This document shows, piece after piece, positions 61,801 through 64,000 of a stretch of DNA of 64,000 nt. Made by a program: the position numbers and the translations under genes. Numbering within the stretch: the first letter of the stretch is position 1; each line of letters begins with the position of its first letter. Source of the DNA: UBA3951 sp050952125 (lineage in GTDB: Bacteria; Bacillota; Sulfobacillia; Fermentithermobacillales; Fermentithermobacillaceae); NCBI GenBank assembly GCA_050952125.1, contig JBMNKK010000001.1:310001-374000 (forward strand), in the 5' to 3' direction. The notes below the pieces were generated by a model. That model was not told where the DNA came from. It searched no databases and saw nothing but the letters and a program-made list of their open reading frames with translations.

Positions 61801-63007
61801 CTTCCGATACACAATGTTGCCCGCTCTCATTTGTGGCTGTCGCCCGGAAGTAGTAGGTCCCGTCGGGCCATGAGGTTAGGTCCAGGGTAACGTATCTGCG
61901 CCAGAAACAAAAACCACCCTCAATGTACTCCACTCCCGAATCTTCAACTGTCTCCTCCACTTGGTTCCAGTTGATGCCATCGGCCGACCACTCAAACTCG
62001 ATGGAGTCTATATCAGTTGAAGAAAAGAAGTCTGCTTCAACCCAAAAGCTACTGACGTTGTTCAGGTGAACGTCGTCAGGTATCCACCAAGTCCAAAAGC
62101 GGAAGAAAACGGATTCCTTAAGTACCTCGGCCGCTACCGACAAACACTGGTCCATCTCGTTTGCGGCCGTCGCTCTGAAGTAGTAGGTCCCGTCAAGCCA
62201 TGAGGTTAGGTCGAGCTCAACCAACCTGTACCAGACTTCATCGTCATGTTCCAGTCCCCAATCAAATTCGATCATATCCGGACCTACGGGGCTCCAGTTG
62301 ATTCCATCGTCAGACCACTCGAACTCGATGGAGTCTACGTCAGTTGAAGAAGCGAAAGAGGCCTCAACGGGATAGCAATGGGAGTTGCCCGGGTGAATCG
62401 CGCCTTCGTTGCCCAGCCACCAACCATAAAAGACGATATCGGGCTCGCCTAGAAGAGTGACGGACTGTCCCAGAATCTCATGTGTGAGTGAAGGCGCTTC
62501 CGAATCGCCTTCCGGGTCGCCTTCCAGGTCGCCGTCTTGCCCGGGGACGCCGGCAGGATCTTCGGGTTCATGTTGATCCGGCGCGGGAGACTCAGAAGGG
62601 TCTTGTTCGGGATCCTGCTCACCTTCGGATGGAGTTTGAGGTTCATCCTCGGGTTCTTGTTCGTCGCCTACGGAGGATTCAGGTGGATCTCCGGGGCCTT
62701 CCTCCCCTGGCGGAAAGCTGGGTTCATCCCCGGGCTGTTGTTCGCTCTCTTCCGGAGGCTCAGGAGTACCTGGTTCCGGGTCCTCCTCGCCCTCGTAAGA
62801 AGAACCAGGATCGGCTTCCTCTCCAGGTTCTCTTGGGACGGGATCGACGGGAGAGTTGCTCTCCTCATCCTGATCGTTGTCCGGAGACCCTTCAGCGTGA
62901 ACAACCCGGACCGGTGGCCCCACGTTGTTGGAAACTATCAGCCCGTGCCCAACCACATAGCTGACGATCAAGAGTGTGGCGATAGAAAGCCTAAGTAACC
63001 TCTTCAT
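43304..63007 (-). CDS. Giant modular S-layer-anchored surface protein (6567 aa)
   Basis: A single frame of 19.7 kb. Modules in order by residue: signal peptide 1-39; acidic Pro-rich linker 40-175; three similar IEFEW-x-x-DGINW modules 185-520; many alternating FN3-like and Ig-like repeats to about 2735; PKD domain (DAGDDLIVPFG...WDFGDG) 2751-2838; carboxypeptidase-regulatory-like domain 2840-2930; CARDB-like stretch to 3245; FN3/Ig; four Big_5-like modules 3510-3935; WEKxFGG beta-propeller 3938-4307; gingipain-like region with inserts 4406-5163; propeptide-like and CARDB-like parts 5270-5520; more Big_5-like modules to 6150; a duplicated module 6150-6282; chitobiase-C-like domain; three SLH domains 6398-6567. 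The SLH domains bind pyruvylated wall polymer, so the chain is displayed outside. The ATG at 63007 is used; upstream GGGGGATGG is the likely ribosome site. Few cysteines and no frameshift were seen. Function is probably adhesion or surface coat. Confidence 0.9.
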   Translation of the reverse strand: MKRLLRLSIATLLIVSYVVGHGLIVSNNVGPPVRVVHAEGSPDNDQDEESNSPVDPVPREPGEEADPGSSYEGEEDPEPGTPEPPEESEQQPGDEPSFPPGEEGPGDPPESSVGDEQEPEDEPQTPSEGEQDPEQDPSESPAPDQHEPEDPAGVPGQDGDLEGDPEGDSEAPSLTHEILGQSVTLLGEPDIVFYGWWLGNEGAIHPGNSHCYPVEASFASSTDVDSIEFEWSDDGINWSPVGPDMIEFDWGLEHDDEVWYRLVELDLTSWLDGTYYFRATAANEMDQCLSVAAEVLKESVFFRFWTWWIPDDVHLNNVSSFWVEADFFSSTDIDSIEFEWSADGINWNQVEETVEDSGVEYIEGGFCFWRRYVTLDLTSWPDGTYYFRATATNESGQHCVSEVAEVLKEIAYIRLQRWDLGHEDEGLINIENAGCFYVNVEFTSLADIDSIEFEVSSDGSNWTPIDEETIHRDSDVAKSHSRWYREFEIDATSWPEGIIYLKVTATDREERSLSEQVEIFKDTVPPEDVTNFIVEPNAEADALVLNWTNPEDFEFVRVQRGYGYYYEDYYWETLVETTENSYVDEDVWSGDTYEYRIVVFDEIGNASPNPATATCTLPIPPLRLIDWFNTDVVYSGNQEEFRIRTRFQAQAVLVSIDYYFSADGLSWEEISQYSGLSIVSDSGLEYEWDTYWTRALVVDLSGFPDGNYWLKAAAENTNGLTLDAILELTKDTVCADAENLTVTPNEDNTALVLTWTIPDPDDFDYADIYRYNYQRDVWDCIAWSVEEDTYVDTDIDPSNVYLYYRYRVVLVDKAYNESQNPPEASGKLHGESLMALKSWEVTNQGKINSGNAQNYSIRIDFYSSNPISNVDFNYKTAGGDWESLSPFMPYTYSVMYDEATASGYKGIRVDVSGPWGIPDGEIFLQAVITDTAGNTLIEEHELVKDTVPPAGVSGLTVNPNEEGTALVLSWTNPTEDFSHVVLRRDSTVLSSQFAGEAYTDDNALPGVSYTYRVTAVDAAGNTKPVEITAVLPTSQGPVLVSMSPEDGFLTRADSVSYEADFRCDKKVVNILFEVSLDGEVWEPLNPLTTSPSYSSVSDYYWVSGMWDIRVIGEEEYLIRATALDASGRSTAVTRTVCVDRLGPDMPADFTATVDSDSVTLSWSPLEDAVKYVLTRQPANPDDGASTSWDIHPPEYSFVDTTLDSETLYIYSLKAYDLAGNAGDSATLTAEIHDGPALNLQGGLDIYTNESQYTLRGVTEPGATVTVNGSVVVVSPEGEFSYDTELQAGEQTLRVVATLAGAQHTLEQRVVLDTTPPGIGFSSAPSDGGVVRGIVTLRFSRGSELAEGALQVTRDDGVTWEDILQIPPEFSVLQDFFWDSTAPVGESGPLEDGSYKFRVMARDRAGNVGFSGIRIWIVQNTPPPAPRDLAAVGGVDTIHLSWLANVEPVSWYRVYRSVLPGGPYARVAEISASSSEPTKYVDQDVESGTMYYYVVTAGVGSAYQGELESAFSGEVPAVPLDDTTPPTISAIPFTEGETYGRGMLSFGGGSRLAATDNSHRGVKEFIFAFSCDGGVTWETLVCPAKSYPAGTSNYSTRDTIWTLEQTQDLEPGLYLLRFSAVDQAGNVSEPQVRNIIIAGDPPAPQNLKVTRGEGSLILTWDPVEEDGFQYYTVHRSTYLTGGFAQLGLSIHQRDNTTYTDTTAVEMGKTYYYYVVHHNSLGTAQSAIVSGTPSDDLTPPVVTEVSRFSGAGGPQLIFQAHATDNKAVSTMRAFYSLDNGATWEDMDYTISLSTISSGKWATFTWDTKDLPENPALNVGVRVVAFDAAGNESEPVDAFWTLDLWVSPATNLRTTPGEGTILLEWDASPDGDIDRYRILRGLQSGGPYYNPGGLEKYTTDTQFYDESCVPNTVYYYVVDTSDRFGNVKRSDEVSGTTISDTEPPYIIGVGPEHGVTIGGDITVFLFVYFRDNSGPEGCKARIEYKDAEGNWIQIGPVLTNPHAVQGTDYHDLNTGWNLRDIETGDYMVRYTVYDAADNASQIEVTYHVDRTPPGAPENLEAVYGLGQIGLAWEPPLDGDVARYRIYRANDESGEYTYVDEVEGRDTASYSDTTVESGLTYFYYVTAVDRYGHEGPPSNIESAKAEADTWPPEVLGIAPGSDVSIGPNTPITVTATDNIRVVSITLEYSLDGETWNEITTKPTPAGELVEAVFYWDDAPSLNCDGPVKIRAVARDRSSNLSDEDDENAVRDYILDTVGPNVTGLSYIASNVEVILTWDPVTDEDFSHYVIECEDLHYHETDYTVGHRVSGLSPGLVARFTVTAYDSLGNPGVPGEVVATTQLDVLPPVFSTPPAHSQYNYQGVLRLYQAAWDNVGVDTFTFEYSIDGSTWEELGTVGGTGGLPDAYGRRSTGVYEWDVSGLPEGSYFVRAFAIDGAGNRSEYSQVVEYIVDWTPPGVPTGFKATATSGFVELEWDKPTEDDVEQYRVYRAPSEDGPYDVLESRVLYLSYRDRRAVPGETYFYKLTVLDVAGNESEAAGPVVASLALDTMPPYVAFMRPWSPTANIYLHKDIGVLTRFDVRAIDDRLLDSITLEYREAGAGEDAWILIGEYTADEDTYDAQAPFLWDASGLTSGEYEFRVILTDRSGNVSDPYIASYNVHVEVPGTPHLTATPGGWRVDLSWYCDEGSEPVGYRVFRATSAIGPYSRIATVAGNSFSDFPLALGKTYYYYVEAVDAYRNLTRSETVLAIPTDEDAYPPTADAGDDLIVPFGFEAIFDGTYSADNHRIESYLWDFGDGNISPMAQPRHIYEELGTYTVTLTVTDPAGNSAQDTCEVKVVSPDQVGTLEVRVIDNVSGTPLPGASVVIQYADGVTQHSTSDSMGIARVVAPPGEYRVYAYIQKYKPAGVDATIVRNQKTSTYVRLNRGEVVEGEIKVTRMTLDEIIAAGVDISAPENQHVWKFQINLGFKTWEVAVNSSGGGADTLGGGGYSSGLTEFGYSAEGQTVEIEFIPPPEPGIPPSIAYLVIPGEAKWLKEFFEVGLIIENTADPEFVIDEAMAHLNLPKGLALAPTRIPQNVQMDMGSIAGGEKKEVQWIIRGDEKGEYDLAAEFEGILQPFCEPLKKIFRTKRPFRVWGEDALFMHIYAQDGADIGYPYNLTLEMENVSDAPVYNLSLALLEDAKQNYIYAPNQELLASIIELPPGERLRKEYQLIPSIEGELEVEASYVLQVGGNANVKSSVYSVSVPENARGTAPVLTQENSGGEVNLSWDPVEDAEGYRVYYIRDDLRISMDPELVYTCGPEVTQVTLPELDGPKDYVLMTVIGGRERLFHGINGLSWIDKAAPAVLTVDPAEILVGRETELIITVRKGGLPIESGYVDVGDLELGCVLDQYGQTRVVVNPGVPGPIVVSVYGSEELIVSKTITAVMPAPPAKPMGLKAKDEVGKVLLTWFANSEPDLAGYEVYQIVDNAWQRINPELVLETSYLVTDLKYETSYIFMVKAVSELGMSSESSDPVEILLKIAPDEVGPWVISTTPANNQAGVAVNTAIIVNFSEDITLDVAYEGIEVKVNDQSWEYELEIIGNSLVLTLGQLLPHKALCEVFIPEEAIRQAGAWNPMAHDCAFAFYTGMEPDETPPHLTAVYPAGNQNDIPVNAQITISFSEDIVLGSNYEAISLNAGGEARAFNMEVSRNVLTLKPVEDLPYSVLCEVSIPAGAVVDAAGNSLPEGYSFRFFTGLAPDNTPPSVVAIVPADNSPDVPLNAEINVYFSEDLSQGATLQGVEVYAGEDLVGYTYTTSDNVLTLKPEALLPQTERCRVVLPAGAVCDAAGNPTESEYEFEFSTGLHADYDAPFVQNPEPLGDAIRFSFSETVQQGPDLSDISLLVDGEVAEFVMEVSGKELILTASDQQFEGDWEITIPERAVKDVSGNFLEEPFMFAPMKDAASADHVWEKTFGGDGLDEAWAVVETEDGGYVFTGTYWDKHVAEDGSETGEEKVWLVKVDSDGNLVWERKYGGGFHEAGRDVAVWSDSEFKGFIITGIHRATIDSNEQIWLVKTDELGHSSAGFEWIHRLEGTEYESAKKQAFAVTQTWEGNYVIAGSFVTGNGSVPFAIWTDSMGQVGEIKTYDTPGWGAFYAVEETVEKVKDENGEETEVHGLIFAGYGGDGTGRRNGLVVKTNAYGRVEWQHRFTSKESSVARDVKQTKDGYIVVGYTGTRMYLLKLDKAGKVVKQQTVGDGFGYSVAVTKDGGFVAAGKDSKGIYVVKTSADLKTDWEKHFGGSFSEAYSVIPTKDECFVVTGLRSDDDVFLLKFEGEKKRNLNVSSPNVFLDGTVLVYASVFDELGKLITSGEPDVEIEVTGYDERLKLNDAGEDGDFHPEDGVHSAWVHLSRVGEVEIKLYVDGHDAKKSITVNVIDTTPLPLVVVTDLEALYREFRNTGMSPTVDSNKNKIPDYYDLLDRLNKYAANHGGIVVDIRQEVTAENMFYPYSSLEYPESISMQRYEGPIQITETTTLKYVAKDRYNNWSRQSVETYKIVDSAEVAPQAVAFPKGGKFRTQLNVELIPSHPEAEIYFTTDGKDPTEESTKYEGPIYVGKTTTLKYIVRLGEKTSKVAKEEYNIDTIWGPLVPYVSAVPGSGTYAGPVWVTLEASDGAEIYYTTDGSGLIADRKKMGELVDEYLGWLGLRTAFRNLAIIGDDFVVPYYRLESPAPSMKEATYAVPKDYGNPTLIDTGQGYVMTDVPYGMYWDPGAPEDIKRPELDAGVGRVFAQRPANLIQIIDGYEMPVQRSNAVVFSLGDETPKPKPEAPDPKPPDSGSSALGSPAPAPRGSEPPESPITMTAGEPKVEEGKVTLAITTKNTGDAYENARYGVKVNVPGAKGDSLEISYGEEETFSLTRAEDSDDFVGYFGPEEGFAIEEGWDETTEFTVDFGTSTEDRKITVDAWIGTAPEPNPEEAVATMKQVTITIPGIEPPPPPPPPPTGGREGGVNWPLAVRTALIPVLEQAFERKGEIKNPVDYALDRYYHFDGASMDWKAEDVASALANAHITLLWTTASHKDANTKGSAKLAPKDIDKGGGAPGHVLISTGSHMGYSVANFSTEGDLTPYKTNFVKSILEKKVTFIAPTTYSAGGEPALAYHDLLLSSFLANLVLYGNPGVTTIGDVQVLAYREYWERAASPYGDDISTYGAYGIALYGLPTQPLAGQNLPKRTPKPPYEPQFQGQEGFSPISMMSMGLAGPEGSDSGDAANLGSVDSLGEEGVFFTQQSTGTEGLSVVVDIPNFKVSSQPDGRTLIEIPNGAAFLVNAHAPMVPLVTKSFILPAGAQVSDVHFVATDTMVIQDVDLAEFTPVNRELGPVEGTYEVPNPYPQEMCWWQTTEDRGGTRLDISIVPVRYDPVAREATLFHHMEIDVSFTGPRSGTDIESVTVNNGQPLQTGMEEVPVEVRVLSSVEEEVTLAWSVRDAGGLVLESGMESIELVAGSNIIPFTMNTMDWTPGYKTFTVYASGLGVLDSFHVELFIRGLNLEAALSQGSYLPTDETAEMTALVYDESGFPVVGLGPESFGLEIDGQPPSGELTVIEDGAGRYTLTFPLSGVSEAAHYADLTCQDDRGYVRTVTVQFVVATDSTPPVVVETYPENEEAGTDSRVTIAVRFSENVVEGPSLVDTAIEGGGADVPFDYDIIGDTLILTPQGELEKATVYRVTIPADAVQDESGNGLLYDYVFEFVTWIEPDTTSPVLVSTEPVEGAVDKPATARVWFAFSETITLADPEGVTWVTEDGVGIEFNVIVNGEDLILVPIDAAPYGATTTVTVLKEAITDQSGNHLESDLALSYTVETGPDEGAPEIVQVIPHDGCMGVLPSTLVTIRFGEPVVEGANFQLVTWREEGGQDVASSADVKRDTLTLTPTEPLALGKTYTVTIPAGTVTDLAGNELAHGIEFSFTTRFAADTIPPRIEETIPADEGKGVLPNARVYIYFDEAIRASHGFDGVSLSAGESAVSFDAEVSGRTLILTPAELLGYNTEYTVVILAGTVQDLEGNPLAEGCVFTFTTGHTPDTTGPSVSRFEPGEDDAPVDAVIKVHFSEFIKPGSSFDDITVSGGAAGDILCVAEIDGQTLTLTPSMLEFSTTYTVFIPAGAVTDIAGNGCAETTYQFTTAESPAVPVITMTAGEATVADGKVTLSITTKNTGAAYDNARYGVRVNVSGVEGNSIIASYGEGDTFSLNREGVSDDFVGYFEPEDGFTITEGWNVTTVFTVDFGTSSVERTVKVDAWVGKAPEPTMEEALAAMNRVTITIPAEAIPPLTVSATPAGGTYSSARTVTLVASDPGAEIFYTADGSDPDENSLRYTGPIAVSKTTTLKFRARDAEGRWSDIYTCAYTITTTPSDGGSGGGVATPEPETPPEPLEPETPVFPDTVEHWAKKEIEHLASLSIVDGYPGGQFEPDKEITRAEFAKMFALVIGFPAGTGSRQYSDIAGHWAEEYILMTDWLGYPDGTFQPDRPISREEIAVLVARQMDLEGGTLDFRDAEAIREWAHSAVAALVLHDIIQGYPDGTFRPLNNVTRAEACVLIYRLMDWLAGWGA
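44162..44560 (-). repeat. 133-residue module, copy 2
   Basis: Residues 6150-6282 (ITMTAGEATVADGKVTL to VTITIPA). It aligns without gaps to 48131-48529 at about 90 of 133 positions by hand count, so it is a paralogous duplication inside one gene. Confidence 0.9.
47520..49790 (-). other. Gingipain (C25)-like region, interrupted and lacking catalytic Cys
   Basis: Residues about 4406-5163. Recognisable parts are PLVVVTDLEALYREFR near 4406, FRNLAIIGDDFVVPYYRLES, VPYGMYWDP and ELDAGVGRVFAQ (the C25 N-terminal half), and HITLLWTTASHKD and GHVLISTGSHMGYSVAN (C-terminal half). In active family members the last segment carries the nucleophile Cys; here it is Ser and the whole half has no Cys. Two insertions split the fold (49048-49545 and about 48080-48650). 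Confidence 0.6.
48131..48529 (-). repeat. 133-residue module, copy 1 (inside the C25-like domain)
   Basis: Residues 4827-4959 (ITMTAGEPKVEEGKVTL to VTITIPG). It is bracketed by a KPKPEAPDPKPP-type linker on one side and a run of nine prolines on the other, which marks it as an inserted unit within the interrupted gingipain-like region. Confidence 0.9.
50085..51195 (-). other. Beta-propeller-like repeats in the giant protein
   Basis: Residues about 3938-4307 repeat a blade pattern: HVWEKTFGGDGLDEAWAVVETEDGGYVFTG, LVWERKYGGGFHEAGRDVAV, WQHRFTSKESSVARDVKQTKDGYIVVG, TDWEKHFGGSFSEAYSVIPTKDECFVVTG. Each blade combines a W-E-K/R-x-x-GG opening and a DGGYV-x-x-G strand. About six to seven blades are visible, consistent with one closed propeller. 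Confidence 0.75.
54495..54758 (-). other. PKD domain in the giant protein
   Basis: Residues about 2751-2838: PPTADAGDDLIVPFGFEAIFDGTYSADNHRIESYLWDFGDGNISPMAQPRHIYEELGTYTVTLTVTDPAGN. The WDFGDG, H-x-Y-x-x-x-GTYTVTLTV pattern is the standard PKD signature. Confidence 0.9.
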
Positions 63008-63192
63008 ACCTGACCATCCCCCGGTTACGCATTTGGCATTTGATATGCGCTCTACCTTCTCGTGCCTGCTTTCAAGCGTGGCACCGAGGTTGCTCTAACG
63101 GTCGGTAACATCTGTCTTTGGGAGGAACTCACTCTCTGCGAATGCAACTGGCCCGCTGCTATGGAGTTGTGTATTGAGACAGAGATATCCTT

Positions 63193-63576
63193 CTATTTCT
63201 TCCAAAACCGCGCAACCATGACCGCTGCTTCGGCGCGTGTGACGCTCTCTTCTGGCGCCAGATTGCCCGCGTCTCTCCCTTGAACGATGCCTACTTCGAC
63301 GCAAGTGGCTACGTCCGCGAAGGCCCAGGCGGAGACCTTCTCCATGTCGGCAAACCGAATCAATACCCGGGCTGCGTCGAGACTAGATAGATCCGGCGTC
63401 CCCAGCCGCAGGGCCCGGGCAAGCATGGTGCACGCCTCTTGCCTGGTCACAGGGGCGTTCGGACGGAAGGTGCCATCCTCGTATCCACTGACCAGCCCTG
63501 CTTCGGCTGCCGCGGCCAGCTCTTCGTAGCATGAATCGCCTGGCGACGGAACACTCGACCCACTCGCCTTTCGCAA
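63193..63576 (-). pseudogene. SLH-domain fragment (probable remnant)
   Basis: A 127-residue frame from a TTG with no ribosome site seen; an in-frame TAG lies 18 nt upstream. It encodes one complete SLH domain (CYEELAAAAEAGLVSGYEDGTFRPNAPVTRQEACTMLARAL) and a second one (AFADVATCVEVGIVQGRDAGNLAPEESVTRAEAAVMVARFWKK). There is no signal peptide or other domain, so it could not be exported as such. Most likely it is the 3' end of a lost S-layer gene, or a very short protein of the giant gene's operon (185 bp apart). Confidence 0.6.
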
Positions 63577-63701
63577 TTGTTGGACGCCTCGATCCTACAG
63601 TTCAAGCGACCGGGAGTCTTTGCGGTAATTGCAGGCTTTAATGGAATTGCAGCGGAGTGAGGAAATGAAGCGGATCAATGGGGCGGCATTCCTACAGTAG
63701 A

Positions 63702-63731
63702 TTGACGCGATCGGAAATGGCATTTTATACT
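63702..63731 (+). promoter_or_regulatory. Candidate sigma-A promoter for the right-edge gene
   Basis: TTGACG (63702-63707), 18-nt spacer, TATACT (63726-63731), about 100 nt before the ATG at 63832. The surrounding DNA is relatively AT-rich. Confidence 0.55.
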
Positions 63732-63831
63732 AAGATTGAAATATCTGATAAGATAGGAGCCCACGCGCGGGATTGTCCTGTGGTACTAAGAACTTGATGA
63801 GGAGAGCACTAGACGTACAGGAGTGGTGGGG

Positions 63832-64000
63832 ATGGGTTCAGCCGCCAAGTACCGTGTGTTTCGCGATCACGACTACAAGGCGCCCGACTTCATCCCTACC
63901 CGAATATATGCCTCGTCACGCCTGAGTTACGTTGTGACGCCGCGGCCTGCGCCGCTTCCACCCTGCACTCTCCATTATCACAGCACGTACGAGTTCGTTA
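63832..64000 (+). CDS. Unidentified gene, N-terminal part (runs off right edge)
   Basis: Open from ATG 63832 to the end of the window, 56 codons, with GGAG 8 nt upstream and a plausible promoter about 100 nt before. The start MGSAAKYRVFRDHDYKAPDFIPTRIYASSRLSYVVTP...LPPCTLHYHSTYEF is soluble, Pro/Tyr/His-rich and matches no family I recognise. No signal peptide is visible. Because only a fragment is present, no function is proposed. Confidence 0.5.
   Translation, partial: MGSAAKYRVFRDHDYKAPDFIPTRIYASSRLSYVVTPRPAPLPPCTLHYHSTYEFV

Overview
The window looks like the chromosome of an endospore-forming Bacillota (Clostridia- or Limnochordia-like) with moderately high GC. The main evidence is a complete gerA-gerB-gerC germinant-receptor operon, two very small YjcZ-like sporulation membrane proteins, a YlbF-family protein, strong AGGAGG-type ribosome sites with frequent GTG/TTG starts, and S-layer homology (SLH) proteins. 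A secondary alcohol dehydrogenase close to the Thermoanaerobacter type fits an anaerobic, possibly thermophilic lifestyle. No rRNA, tRNA, CRISPR array, phage or IS element was recognised.

Layout. 1-1852 (minus): the end of a signalling triad of vWA protein, PP2C-like phosphatase and a kinase-like protein cut by the left edge. 2153-7422 (plus): metal exporter plus gerABC. 7668-12187: ABC-F ATPase, nucleoside phosphorylase-like protein, YlbF-like protein, a structured and poorly coding stretch, a 33-residue membrane peptide and a ZIP metal transporter. 12232-14750 (minus): LarA-type racemase with a DSD1/D-threonine-aldolase-like enzyme. 14952-19613: membrane protein of unknown role, nucleotidyltransferase plus CCA-adding enzyme, Cys-rich small protein, SLC13 carrier. 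19805-24427 (minus): MarR / ABC ATPase / very large FtsX-like permease with a coiled coil of about 335 residues. 24590-31628: DUF4153 protein, MFS exporter, polysaccharide deacetylase flanked by two unrelated-looking intergenic repeat arrays, a copper-amine-oxidase-N/DUF3298 secreted protein, and a DUF2975/XRE pair. 31732-37018: YjcZ-like peptide, MATE pump, secondary ADH, BlaI/M56 pair. 37120-41193: LysR regulator divergent from a GPH-type symporter and a D-aminoacylase. 41248-43044: lipoprotein of unknown function.

The right third is one gene of 19.7 kb (43304-63007, minus) for a 6567-residue secreted protein, about 0.7 MDa at 110 Da per residue. It carries a signal peptide, an acidic Pro-rich linker, dozens of Ig/FN3-like modules, a PKD domain, Big_5-like modules, a beta-propeller, a gingipain (C25)-like domain without a catalytic cysteine and interrupted by other domains, and three C-terminal SLH domains that should anchor it to the cell wall. 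A short SLH-only fragment and the start of an unidentified gene lie at the right edge.

Themes: spore germination, metal handling (ArsP_2-like exporter, ZIP carrier), D-amino/D-hydroxy acid use (LarA, DSD1-like enzyme, D-aminoacylase with its symporter and regulator), envelope-stress or drug-response modules (BlaI/M56, MarR-ABC, ABC-F, MATE, MFS), and a large cell-surface display protein. The least ordinary signals are the nested, apparently permuted domain structure of the giant protein, the probable non-AUG start of blaI, and the vWA-PP2C-kinase triad.
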